This document shows positions 43,659 through 52,412 of a DNA stretch of 64,000 nucleotides, piece by piece. The DNA is from Bacteroidota bacterium. GTDB taxonomy: Bacteria; Bacteroidota; Bacteroidia; Chitinophagales; Chitinophagaceae. Made by a program: the position numbers and the translations under genes. Below the pieces are notes generated by a model, which saw nothing but the letters and a program-made list of their open reading frames with translations, was not told the DNA's origin and searched no databases. The DNA is taken from positions 62,001 through 126,000 of the forward strand of contig JAEWJK010000005.1 in the NCBI GenBank assembly GCA_023386555.1, written 5' to 3'. How positions within the stretch are numbered: the stretch's first letter is position 1; each line of letters begins with the position of its first letter.

Positions 43659-43713
43659 CAGCTTGCTCAACACAATTCTTCCTTTTAACCAGACAAACGA
43701 AAAGCTATAACTG

Positions 43714-45168
43714 ATGGCGTGTGGATCTTGTGGAACGAAACCGGGTGGCTGTAAAAGTCATGGTAGCTGCGGAACAGGCAGTTGTAATCGTATGAATGTG
43801 TACGATTGGCTGGTAAACCTGCCTCTGGGAGATGCGGAAAGCAGTTGCAAAGTTGTTGAAGTGAGTTTTAACCAGGGTAGCCGGAAAGAATTTTATCGCA
43901 ATAATACTTTACAATATTTCGAAAAGGGTGAACTTATTTCTGTAGAAGGCGTAAGTGGTTTTGATGTTGGTGAAGTGAGCCTTACCGGAGAATTGGTTCG
44001 GGTGCAATTAAAAAAGAAAGGTGTTGACGAGAATAATCCTGAGATAAAAAAGATTCTTCGCCGAAGTACCGAAAGAGATATTGAACAATGGCAACAGCAG
44101 AAAGCTAGGGAAAAAGAAGCATTGATCAGAAGTCGTGCTGTTGCAAGACAATTAAACCTGGAAATGAAACTGGCTGAAGTTGAGTTCCAGGCTGATGGCA
44201 AAAAAGCAACCTTCTTTTATACAGCTGATGATCGTGTTGACTTTAGGGAGTTGATAAAAATCTTTGCCGGAGAATTTAAGGTGAAGGTTGAAATGAGGCA
44301 GATCGGCATCAGGCAGGAAGCAGCAAAAGTGGGTGGAATTGGAAGTTGTGGAAGAGAATTGTGTTGTGCAACCTGGCTCAGCGATTTTAAAAGTGTTACT
44401 ACTACAGCAGCCCGTTACCAGAACTTATCGATCAATCAAACGAAGCTTAGTGGCCAATGCGGTAGATTGAAATGCTGCCTTAACTATGAGTTAGATACTT
44501 ATTTGGATGCATTGCAGCATTTCCCGGATCATGCAGATACGTTAGAAACAACAAAAGGCATCGCTTTCCTTGTTAAGAAAGATATTTTCAGGAATTTAAT
44601 GTGGTACACTTTACCAGATAGCAATAAACAGTATCCACTCACTATTCGTAGAGTTAAAGAGATAAAGCAGCTGAATAGTAAAGGCGAAAGAGTTGAAGAA
44701 CTAGGAGCTGTAGATGTTACTACAGGTAAGCCAAAAGAAGTGGAACCTTCATTTGTTGATGTGGTTGGACAGATCAGTTTAAAGAGCCTTGAAAAAAATG
44801 ACAGAAGAAGGAAAGACCAGCAAAGGCAACAAAGACAGCAAGGTGGTTCTAGAGAAAATCAAGCTCAGCAACAAAGGCCACAACAGAACAGGCCACAGCA
44901 GCAAAATAGATCACAACAACAAAATAGACCTGAGCAACAAAAATCTCAGGGTAAACCGCAGATAACAAAACCTGGTCAGCCAAATACGAATGCTCCACAG
45001 GCTGGTGGTCAACAAACACAGAAACCACAACAACAAAATCGACCACAGCAAAACAGGCAAAACCAGGGCAGGCCCAATCAGAATAGACCTAATGTAAACC
45101 GGCCTCACCTGAATAAACCAAACCAGAATCGGCCAGATAATAAACCACCGGAAAAACCGGCTGAATAA
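43714..45168 (+). CDS. ricT: PSP1 domain protein RicT with long Q/N/P-rich tail
   Basis: 484 residues. A Cys-rich N-terminus (ACGSCGTKPGGCKSHGSCG) precedes the PSP1 region (about 118-230: RDIEQWQQQKAREKEALIRS; VEFQADGKKATFFYTADDRV; DFRELIKIFAGEFKVKVEMR). The conserved Cys motifs are SCGRELCC and GQCGRLKCCLNYE. In Bacillus, RicT (YaaT) forms a [4Fe-4S] complex with RicA and RicF that guides RNA processing; in Bacteroidota the protein usually sits near holB and gldH. The last 110 residues are disordered and low-complexity (repeats of QQNRPQ and QNRPN) and rich in Gln, Asn, Pro and Arg. This tail is not part of the family core. Confidence 0.9.
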   Translation: MACGSCGTKPGGCKSHGSCGTGSCNRMNVYDWLVNLPLGDAESSCKVVEVSFNQGSRKEFYRNNTLQYFEKGELISVEGVSGFDVGEVSLTGELVRVQLKKKGVDENNPEIKKILRRSTERDIEQWQQQKAREKEALIRSRAVARQLNLEMKLAEVEFQADGKKATFFYTADDRVDFRELIKIFAGEFKVKVEMRQIGIRQEAAKVGGIGSCGRELCCATWLSDFKSVTTTAARYQNLSINQTKLSGQCGRLKCCLNYELDTYLDALQHFPDHADTLETTKGIAFLVKKDIFRNLMWYTLPDSNKQYPLTIRRVKEIKQLNSKGERVEELGAVDVTTGKPKEVEPSFVDVVGQISLKSLEKNDRRRKDQQRQQRQQGGSRENQAQQQRPQQNRPQQQNRSQQQNRPEQQKSQGKPQITKPGQPNTNAPQAGGQQTQKPQQQNRPQQNRQNQGRPNQNRPNVNRPHLNKPNQNRPDNKPPEKPAE

Positions 45169-45235
45169 AGTTGGGCTTTAATAGCTTATAAATTATTGGC
45201 ATTGTTTTGGAAAAATGGCGAGTAAAGTTTTCTGT

Positions 45236-45934
45236 ATGAGAAAAAATATAGTTGCCATTTTTTTACTGGGTGTTACTGTTGCAAATGCTCAGACTGCACC
45301 TACCTCTAAACCAAATCCGGGTGGTATTTATATTAAAGGGGGATTGAACTTAGCCAACATCACTACTTCAGCGGATGGAAGAGTTGACGAAGCAAAAATG
45401 CTTACAAGCTTTCATGCAGGTATTATGAATGATATGCCTTTAGGAGATGCTTTTTCTTTCCAGGCAGGATTGATGTTAACTGGTAAAGGATCGAAAACTG
45501 AAATCAATACAACATCGGTAAACTATAAACTCACTTCAAATCCATTATATCTTGAGTTGCCTGTAAATTTTGTTTTTAAAGTTCCATTCGGAAATGGAAA
45601 CAGGTTATTTCTTGGTGCTGGTCCGTATGTAGCAATGGGTATTGGTGGAAAGACAAAAGGTGAATATGAATCATTAGGAGGCAGAACTGAATATGAAAAA
45701 GATATCGAATTCAATAATGATGACCCATTCACAACAGGACAGGAAGATGCAAGTGTAAATAAGTTAAGGAGATTCGATTATGGTGCCAATGCCCTTGCAG
45801 GATTTGAAACAGGAAAGTTTTTAATAGGACTGAATTACGGATACGGACTTGCTAAAATAGCTTCTACACAGGCAAATGATGATGACCAGAACAAACATAG
45901 AGTCTGGAGCATTTCACTTGGAATACAACTATAG
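45236..45934 (+). CDS. Porin-family outer-membrane beta-barrel protein
   Basis: 232 residues from the ATG at 45236, which opens the signal peptide MRKNIVAIFLLGVTVANAQ; the ATG at 45215 adds seven residues before it. The mature part has amphipathic beta strands typical of 8-stranded barrels (GIYIKGGLNLANITT, FSFQAGLMLTGKGSK, LYLELPVNFVFKVPF, NRLFLGAGPYVAMGIGGK, KFLIGLNYGYGLAKI) and the terminal strand RVWSISLGIQL. It belongs to the outer membrane beta-barrel (OmpA-like barrel) group without a peptidoglycan domain. Its role is structural or transport and not known. A terminator follows. Confidence 0.87.
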   Translation: MRKNIVAIFLLGVTVANAQTAPTSKPNPGGIYIKGGLNLANITTSADGRVDEAKMLTSFHAGIMNDMPLGDAFSFQAGLMLTGKGSKTEINTTSVNYKLTSNPLYLELPVNFVFKVPFGNGNRLFLGAGPYVAMGIGGKTKGEYESLGGRTEYEKDIEFNNDDPFTTGQEDASVNKLRRFDYGANALAGFETGKFLIGLNYGYGLAKIASTQANDDDQNKHRVWSISLGIQL

Positions 45935-45960
45935 AATAAATGATGTTTGAAAGATGTCTG

Positions 45961-45992
45961 AGCCAGGATTAACGTTCTGGCTTTATTCTTTT
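45961..45992 (+). terminator. Terminator of the beta-barrel gene
   Basis: Stem agccagga (45961-45968) and ttctggct (45975-45982), 6-nt loop, one G-U pair, then a T-rich run. It extends into the last codons of the convergent GH3 gene (stop at 45983-45985). Confidence 0.65.
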
Positions 45993-48892
45993 ATAATGGC
46001 TTTGTAAATAGCCTCGTGAATGTTTGGACGAACATTCATTTGTCCGAATAACCTGTTATCTCTTGTTGGATTAACCCTGTTGGAAAGAAAGATATAAATA
46101 AGATCATGTTCAGGATCTACCCAAACACAGGTTCCTGTAAAACCTGTATGGCCAAACGTTTTAGGTGATGCACTTAATGTGGGATATGGATCTTTTCTTT
46201 TGTCGTTGTCTTTTTCTGGCTTATCAAAACCATAACCTCTTCTGCTGGTTTTACTTTGATATTCTGTAAATTTTTTGATGGTTTTCCTTTCGAGTAATTC
46301 AACATCTATCTCATCCATCTCACCCTGATTCAGTAAAAGTTGATAGATCTGTGCAAGATCATAAGCGTTACTGAACAATCCGGCATGACCAGCTACACCT
46401 CCAAACAACGAAGCACCTTCATCATGCACATCACCTCTTATTAATTGACCACGAAAATGTTTTTCATTTTCTGATGGAGCAATTGTATTGATCGGTAAAT
46501 GTTCTCTTGGACGGAAAGTTGTGCTCATCATACCTAAAGGCAGATAAAATGTTTCTCTCACATATTCATCTAATGGTTTACTGGTAATAGATTCTGCGAT
46601 CTTTCCAAGAAAGATGAAATCATTATCGCTGTAAACATATTTGCCTGCTTCTGTTAGCTTGCTACTGAGGATACGATTATAGATAGTATCGATCCAATCA
46701 TTTCTCATGTAAAGATCTTCTGCTACTCTTGTGCTAAAACCATCTTCCGGTTTTGAACGATACAGGGTAGATAGAACTTTTCCTGATGAATCGATTGTCT
46801 CTTTATAAAATGGGATGAAAGGCACAAGTCCTGCTTCATGCAAGAGAATGTCTTTGATCTTTAGATTTCCCTTATCTGAGCCTGCTGTCCATGGTAAAAA
46901 TTTTTGTATCTCATCATCTAACTCCAGCTTATCATCTTCATACAATTTCATGATGGCCATTGTAGTGGCTGTAATCTTTGTTACTGAAGCAACATCATAC
47001 ACAGTTTCTTTAGTTACAGCTTCTTTTTTATCCGGACTTAAATATCCATAAGCTTTATGGTGAACCACTTTACCATCTTTTGCAACCAGTACAACAGCAC
47101 CTGGCATAGCACCTTTCGAAATGGCATCGTTGGCAATGGAGTCAATCTCATTTTCCATTGATGTGTTCAAACCAACATCAGCAGGATTGGCATAAGGAAA
47201 ATAATAATTAGCGGTAAGACCAGAACCAAATTGCAGGTTATCGGAAACAGTTACCGGAAGTTTTCCTTTTGCAGTTATCTCTCCATCTAACAAATCAAAT
47301 GCAGCCTGTTGTGTTTCTGCATCGTCTTCATAACAGGCAACCAGGTTTTTTGCATTGTTAAAATTCTTTATGGCATAAGGATTTCCAAAAGCAAATATGA
47401 TTGTACTGTCTCTATGTTGTAAGAGTTTTAGCAGATCAACGATTTCTTTGCTCAGGCCAAAATTATTAGCTGGTCTGCGACTATAATTATGTAAGCCTAC
47501 TACTACTGCATTATAGCCTTTTAAAAGTTCGTTTTTTATAATATGGAAGTCTGTTTCTTTATGTGTAATAAAAATATTCTTTGATTTAAACTCCTTTTTC
47601 AGCTGTTTAGCAAGTGTGCTGTTCGAATTACTTCCAATGCCAATATAAAGCACTTTCTTTTTTGTATTCTTTAATGGAGCGAGGCTTTTATTGGTAAGAT
47701 TCAACACTGTTATTGCATGCTTCGCAATTTTTGCATTGATCTTTTTTGTTTCAGCATTCAGATCTTTAGTGATATTTTTTGTAGCAATTGGCGTGAAGTT
47801 GTTTAATCCAAGATGATACTTTGCTAATAATACTTTTTTTACTCTTGCATCAACATCCTGCCATGTTAATCTGCCTTCGTTGATTGCTGTAATTGTTTTT
47901 GCAATGCTTCCGGGAACATCTCCTGGTAAACACAACATGTCATTACCAGCGATCAATGATTGTACAGAAGCTTCGCCTGCAGGGTAAAACTTACTAACGC
48001 CTTGCATTTCTAATGCATCGGTGAATGTTATGCCTTCAAATTTTAATTCATCTCTTAATAATGTTGTTACATTCTTATATGAAAGAGAAGTAGCCTGGTT
48101 CTTTGTACTATCAATAGATGGGATATATAGATGAGCTACCATCATGCTACCAACACCTGCTTTTATTATTTCTCTGAAAGGATATAATTCTAATGAATCA
48201 AGCTGTTCTTTTGTTTTGTTGATGACAGGAAGATCGTAATGTGAGTCAACAGCTACATCTCCATGTCCCGGAAAATGTTTTGCAGTAGCCATTACACCAA
48301 CATCCTGCATGCCTTTCATGTATTGTATGCCAAAAAGAGCAACCTTGTATTTATCCTCTCCAAAACTCCTATCGTTGATTACAGGGTTATTAGGATTATT
48401 GTTGATGTCAACTACTGGAGCATAGTTCACATGTATTCCAATTCTTTTGCATTGCTCACCAATAGCTCTTCCGGCTTCATAAATTAATTGTGCATCAGGA
48501 ACAGCACCCATCATTAATTGCCGGGGAAAATTGATAACACTGTCGAGCCTCATTCCAAGTCCCCATTCACCATCAATAGCAATCATCAATGGTGTCTTTG
48601 CAATCTTTTGATAGTAATTAGTGAGATTGGCTTGTCTAACAGGTCCACCCTGGAAAAAACATAATCCACCTACATTGTATCTCTGAATCTGATCAGTTAC
48701 TTGTTTTATATGATCTGCACCAAGATTACTATGAGCCCTTATGATCATCAACTGGGCAATTTTTTGTTCCTGTGATAAGGTATTGAATACACTATCCACC
48801 CAACGAATGGCTTCGGGACTTTTTTTATAAAAATCCTGGGCAAAAATCTGTGCTGAACCGAAGACAAATAATAAAACGAAAAGTTTTTTCAT
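45983..48892 (-). CDS. Glycoside hydrolase family 3 / beta-lactamase-type fusion (beta-N-acetylglucosaminidase plus serine hydrolase)
   Basis: 969 residues from the ATG at 48892 (signal peptide MKKLFVLLFVFGSAQIFAQ). GH3 N-domain, about 30-380: KHFPGHGD at 205-212 (the NagZ His/Asp signature) and the TFTDALEMQGV segment in the usual nucleophile region. A GH3 C-terminal-like domain covers about 400-570. The C-terminal serine hydrolase, about 590-969, has the penicillin-binding signature SVTK (in DVASVTKI), YSDND in the YxN position, and HTGFTG in the KTG position. Exported, so periplasmic or surface. A role in peptidoglycan turnover is inferred from the two domains. This two-part architecture is common in Bacteroidota. 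Confidence 0.9.
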   Translation of the reverse strand: MKKLFVLLFVFGSAQIFAQDFYKKSPEAIRWVDSVFNTLSQEQKIAQLMIIRAHSNLGADHIKQVTDQIQRYNVGGLCFFQGGPVRQANLTNYYQKIAKTPLMIAIDGEWGLGMRLDSVINFPRQLMMGAVPDAQLIYEAGRAIGEQCKRIGIHVNYAPVVDINNNPNNPVINDRSFGEDKYKVALFGIQYMKGMQDVGVMATAKHFPGHGDVAVDSHYDLPVINKTKEQLDSLELYPFREIIKAGVGSMMVAHLYIPSIDSTKNQATSLSYKNVTTLLRDELKFEGITFTDALEMQGVSKFYPAGEASVQSLIAGNDMLCLPGDVPGSIAKTITAINEGRLTWQDVDARVKKVLLAKYHLGLNNFTPIATKNITKDLNAETKKINAKIAKHAITVLNLTNKSLAPLKNTKKKVLYIGIGSNSNSTLAKQLKKEFKSKNIFITHKETDFHIIKNELLKGYNAVVVGLHNYSRRPANNFGLSKEIVDLLKLLQHRDSTIIFAFGNPYAIKNFNNAKNLVACYEDDAETQQAAFDLLDGEITAKGKLPVTVSDNLQFGSGLTANYYFPYANPADVGLNTSMENEIDSIANDAISKGAMPGAVVLVAKDGKVVHHKAYGYLSPDKKEAVTKETVYDVASVTKITATTMAIMKLYEDDKLELDDEIQKFLPWTAGSDKGNLKIKDILLHEAGLVPFIPFYKETIDSSGKVLSTLYRSKPEDGFSTRVAEDLYMRNDWIDTIYNRILSSKLTEAGKYVYSDNDFIFLGKIAESITSKPLDEYVRETFYLPLGMMSTTFRPREHLPINTIAPSENEKHFRGQLIRGDVHDEGASLFGGVAGHAGLFSNAYDLAQIYQLLLNQGEMDEIDVELLERKTIKKFTEYQSKTSRRGYGFDKPEKDNDKRKDPYPTLSASPKTFGHTGFTGTCVWVDPEHDLIYIFLSNRVNPTRDNRLFGQMNVRPNIHEAIYKAIIKE

Positions 48893-48963
48893 ATAACTAG
48901 CCTTAGACATGCAGGCAAGTTAATATATTATTCATTGGATGAATTCATAAACTGTTGTAAAGA

Positions 48964-49017
48964 TGTCGCCAGGAGTAATGAAGTATAAGAGTGCGACGCA
49001 ACGATGTTGCCAGGTAA
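48964..49017 (+). repeat. Interspersed repeat, copy 6, with flanking gatgtYgccagg
   Basis: The core agtataagagtgcgacgcaa is at 48982-49001. It is preceded by tgtcgccagg (48964-48973) and followed by gatgttgccagg, so the unit is bracketed by a short direct repeat. It lies between the GH3 gene start and the next gene end. Confidence 0.75.
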
Positions 49018-49036
49018 AACAAAAGATGGCTACCTA

Positions 49037-49627
49037 TTAAAGATCTTTGATCTGAATCTTAATTTGCTGCGGAGAAGGCTCATCTCCACCGAAATAAGGA
49101 TACAACTGGTAACCAATGGCTGTAGCTGTAGTGGAAGTTCTGGTCATTGTTATCAAAGTGTTTTGTACTTTAAAAGTGTACAAATTTCCTTCAGCTTTTA
49201 TACTGCAGTTTATTTCCTGATTTAGCGGAACGGCAGTAATAAATTTTTCAATTCTCAAAGTATTATTATAGATGTAACCCCAAAGTTCTAATTGGTTATT
49301 AAACCACCTCCAACCAATTCTTGCACTGTTGGTGTGATGCTCCTGGTTGTTGTCGGAAAAGCCGTAAAGCTTATTGATGTCTGCCTGGTTACTTGGATTT
49401 ACCGTTTGGTAGATTGCTGAACTATCAAACTTAACCAGAAACTTCATCTCTTTTTTGTCAACTGATTTATATTGATTCTTATCAGAATCATGTGATCCTT
49501 TTGCTATGGTATGAATTATCCATTGACTTTGCTGTATTGGATTAGCAGCAGATTCATTGCTGGTCTCTTTTTGGCAAGAGATCATTAGAACCACTAGAAA
49601 AGCATTTAATAATTTTCTTATGAGCAT
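49037..49627 (-). CDS. Small lipoprotein of unknown function, copy A
   Basis: 196 residues from the ATG at 49627; a TTG start at 49636 is unlikely. Signal peptide ending VLMISC (Cys18). The mature part has MKFLVKFDSSAIYQT, INKLYGFSDNNQEHHTNSAR then IGWRWFNNQLELWGYIYNN, and a closing QLYPYFGGDEPSPQQIKIQI. These blocks are shared with the next gene and resemble uncharacterised beta-sandwich lipoproteins of Bacteroidota with GWRW and YFGGD motifs. No catalytic residue is evident. It is co-directional with copy B (31-nt gap), so probably an operon. Confidence 0.8.
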   Translation of the reverse strand: MLIRKLLNAFLVVLMISCQKETSNESAANPIQQSQWIIHTIAKGSHDSDKNQYKSVDKKEMKFLVKFDSSAIYQTVNPSNQADINKLYGFSDNNQEHHTNSARIGWRWFNNQLELWGYIYNNTLRIEKFITAVPLNQEINCSIKAEGNLYTFKVQNTLITMTRTSTTATAIGYQLYPYFGGDEPSPQQIKIQIKDL

Positions 49628-49658
49628 AGTTATCAACTTCTAAATTAGCCTTTTTGAT

Positions 49659-50270
49659 TTAGCTATTTATATCCTTAATCAAGATTTTAATATTATGCGG
49701 AGCAATTTCATCTCCCCCAAAATATGGATACAACCAATATCCTACGCCTACTGTTGTTGCTGAAGCTCTCGGCATGGTAACTATGCTTCCGTTTACGTTA
49801 AACTCGTAAATGTTTCCAACAACCTTGATACTTGCATTCACATCCTGGTTTAACGGAACAGTAGTGATTAATTTATCGCTATGTACGGAATTGTTATATA
49901 CATATGCAAATAATTGTAACTGGTTATTATACCATCTCCAACCGATTCTTGCACTGTTTACATGGTGATCCTGATTGTTATCTGAGAAGCCGTACAGTTT
50001 ATTAATATCTCCCTGGTTACCCGGATCTACCGTTTGATACATTGCAGAGTTATCAAACTTAACAATAAACTTCATCTCAGCCATGTTTACTGGCTTGTAT
50101 GCATTTTTATCAGAATAATGAGTGCCTGTTAAAATGTTATGTTCTACATATTGATTCGCAGGAACATTGGTACCGATACGGTCTTTTACACTTTGTACTG
50201 TTTTTTTACAGGAAGTGAGGGCAAATACAAGCATAACGGCTAATACAGAAACTTTAAATTTCATGGTCAT
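49659..50270 (-). CDS. Small lipoprotein of unknown function, copy B
   Basis: 203 residues (ATG 50270; the ATG at 50264 is also possible). Signal peptide ending FALTSC (Cys21), then KKTVQSVKDRIGTNVPANQY. Blocks shared with copy A: YKPVNMAEMKFIVKFDNSAM, QGDINKLYGFSDNNQDHHVN, SARIGWRWYNNQLQLFAYVY, and YWLYPYFGGDEIAPHNIKIL. The HH pair and the GWRW and GGDE motifs are invariant between the copies. It is the promoter-proximal copy of the tandem pair and points away from mutL. Confidence 0.8.
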   Translation of the reverse strand: MTMKFKVSVLAVMLVFALTSCKKTVQSVKDRIGTNVPANQYVEHNILTGTHYSDKNAYKPVNMAEMKFIVKFDNSAMYQTVDPGNQGDINKLYGFSDNNQDHHVNSARIGWRWYNNQLQLFAYVYNNSVHSDKLITTVPLNQDVNASIKVVGNIYEFNVNGSIVTMPRASATTVGVGYWLYPYFGGDEIAPHNIKILIKDINS

Positions 50271-50383
50271 TTCAATTGGATATATGGTTAAAATAGATGT
50301 TTAAATCTTTCTACTTAAATAGAACTTAAGGATTGACCAAGGAGTTTTAATTAAGCTATTTTTACCGCCACAAAGACGGAATA

Positions 50384-52261
50384 GTGGCAGATATTATACA
50401 ACTACTTTCAGATAACATAGCGAACCAGATTGCTGCCGGTGAAGTGATTCAACGACCGGCAAGTGCTGTAAAAGAATTACTTGAGAATGCTGTAGATGCA
50501 GGTGCAACAGAGATAAAATTAATTGTTAATGATGCAGGCAAGGCTTTGATACAGGTAATTGATAACGGCAAAGGCATGAGTGAGACCGATGCACGAATGG
50601 CTTTTGAAAGACATGCTACCAGTAAGATCAGAAGTATTGATGATCTTTTCAAGATAAAAACAATGGGTTTTCGTGGTGAAGCGCTTGCTTCCATAGCGGC
50701 TGTTGCACAAGTTGAAATAAAAACAAAACGATCAGAAGATGAATTAGGGACTTATATCGAAATAGAAAACAGCGTAGTTAAAACACAAGAGCCATGCAGC
50801 TGTGCTAACGGAACAAACATCAGCATGAAGAATCTTTTCTTCAATGTTCCTGCAAGGAGAAATTTTCTAAAGAGCAATGCTGCTGAAATGCGGCATATCG
50901 TTGATGAGTTCATTCGTGTTGCAATGTCTTTCCCGGAAGTGTTCTTCTCTCTAACCAGTAATGGTCAACAGGTATTTCATTTAGAAGCAGGAAGTCTGAA
51001 GCAACGCATTATACAGATACTCGGTAACCAGTACAATGCAAAGCTGGTGATGGTGAAAGAAGATACCGATTATATGAATGTGTATGGCTTTGTGGGTAAA
51101 CCGGAAACAGCAAGGAAAACAAGAGGAGATCAATACTTTTTTGTAAACAATCGTTTCATTAAAAGTGCTTACTTGAATCATGCAGTGATGAGTGCTTTTG
51201 AAGATATGATTGCGAAAGACAGTTTTCCTGCTTATGTTTTGTTTATTGACCTTGATCCGTCACAGGTTGATATTAATGTGCATCCAACCAAACAAGAGAT
51301 CAAGTTTGAAGATGAGAAGATCGTGTATGCTTTTGTGCAGGCTGCAGTAAAACATGCTTTGGCACAGTTCAGTATTGCACCATCGTTAGACTTTAGTTTG
51401 AATGCCGAGATACAATCACTCGATGCAATCAGTAAACCTTTTACAACAGATAAACAAGAAGCCACATCAGGCTCATCTTTGTATAAAACATTCACCCAAC
51501 GAAACCAGGCACATGCTATTGAGCCGAATGAGAAGAGTGAGCTGAAACATTGGAAAGAATTTTTTACCGGAAGCCGTGAGTCGTCAATGGTGAATGGTGA
51601 ATCAGCACCTAATCATCAGAAATCTTCATTTAACAGCGATGACACGTTGAACCTGATCTCTGGTATGAAGCCGAGAGTTCAACAAATGCAATTGCTGGAT
51701 TCTCCTTTGCTGCAATTACACAATACTTATATCATAGCAGCAACGAATGCAGGTTTTATTCTCGTTCACCAACAATTGGCACATGAACGTGTGTTGTATG
51801 ATAAATACAGCGAGACTGCGTTTGGTAAACAAATGCCTACACAAAAGAATCTTTTTCCGGTAACAATAGAACTGGCAACTGCAGATGCAGTGCTGTTAGA
51901 AGATTTGATGCCGGAACTTTCAGTAATAGGATTTCAAATTGAAGAATTCGGCACCAATACTTTTGTTATCCAGGGAACACCTGCAGATGTATTACAAGGA
52001 AATGAAAAACATTCCATTGAATTATTGATAGAGCAATTCAAGCATTTCAGCAGTGATATGAAATTTTCTAAAAGAGAAAAACTGGTGAGGTGTATGGCAA
52101 GACAGCAATCGATCAAAGCCGGACAACAGTTGCAACAAAGAGAAATGCTGGCATTGGTTGAAGAATTATTTAACTGCAGTACACCGAATGTTACTCCAAC
52201 AGGTAGCCCTACCTATTTGGAGTTTAAAGAAGATTATTTGGATAGGATGTTTGGAAGGTGA
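50384..52261 (+). CDS. mutL: DNA mismatch repair protein MutL
   Basis: 625 residues, started by GTG at 50384. N-terminal GHKL ATPase: NQIAAGEVIQRPASAVKELL, ENAVDAGAT, DNGKGM and TMGFRGEAL, with ATSKI and GTNISMKNLFFNVPARRNFL. The C-terminal dimerisation domain begins near residue 430 and has ILVHQQLAHERVLYDKY (462 onward) where endonuclease MutL proteins carry DQHAAHER. The C-terminus reads NCSTPNVTPTGSPTYLEF in place of the CPHGRP metal motif. MutL couples MutS mismatch recognition to downstream repair steps. The nicking motifs look degenerate. It is single and divergent from the lipoprotein pair. Confidence 0.96.
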   Translation: MADIIQLLSDNIANQIAAGEVIQRPASAVKELLENAVDAGATEIKLIVNDAGKALIQVIDNGKGMSETDARMAFERHATSKIRSIDDLFKIKTMGFRGEALASIAAVAQVEIKTKRSEDELGTYIEIENSVVKTQEPCSCANGTNISMKNLFFNVPARRNFLKSNAAEMRHIVDEFIRVAMSFPEVFFSLTSNGQQVFHLEAGSLKQRIIQILGNQYNAKLVMVKEDTDYMNVYGFVGKPETARKTRGDQYFFVNNRFIKSAYLNHAVMSAFEDMIAKDSFPAYVLFIDLDPSQVDINVHPTKQEIKFEDEKIVYAFVQAAVKHALAQFSIAPSLDFSLNAEIQSLDAISKPFTTDKQEATSGSSLYKTFTQRNQAHAIEPNEKSELKHWKEFFTGSRESSMVNGESAPNHQKSSFNSDDTLNLISGMKPRVQQMQLLDSPLLQLHNTYIIAATNAGFILVHQQLAHERVLYDKYSETAFGKQMPTQKNLFPVTIELATADAVLLEDLMPELSVIGFQIEEFGTNTFVIQGTPADVLQGNEKHSIELLIEQFKHFSSDMKFSKREKLVRCMARQQSIKAGQQLQQREMLALVEELFNCSTPNVTPTGSPTYLEFKEDYLDRMFGR

Positions 52262-52337
52262 TTCCTTAATTTTCTATATCAAGGATAGCTTACATTCCGA
52301 TGTTTTGGCTATTCTTGATATATTCTTTCCCTTAGAG

Positions 52338-52392
52338 AACCCAGACAAAACCCAGACAGAACCCAGACAGAACCGAGACAGATTCGAGAGAG
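52338..52392 (+). repeat. 11-nt tandem repeat between mutL and dacB
   Basis: Units aacccagacaa, aacccagacag, aacccagacag and aaccgagacag (52338-52381), then a decayed fifth unit attcgagagag. It fills most of the gap between two convergent stop codons. Confidence 0.85.
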
Positions 52393-52412
52393 AATTTATT
52401 TGGAGCTGAAAA

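Larger units (their letters stand above)
43414..43713. other. 300-nt intergenic region holding two repeat copies
   Basis: No gene is seen between holB and ricT. The space contains one copy of each subtype of the interspersed repeat in opposite orientation (43522-43544 and 43616-43658), and no clear terminator or TAnnTTTG promoter box. Confidence 0.6.

Noticed and set aside
52158..52409. Plus-strand open frame covering the mutL end and the tandem repeat
   Set aside because: It reads through the 11-nt repeat (NPDKTQTEPRQNRD) and overlaps mutL in another frame; no start signal.
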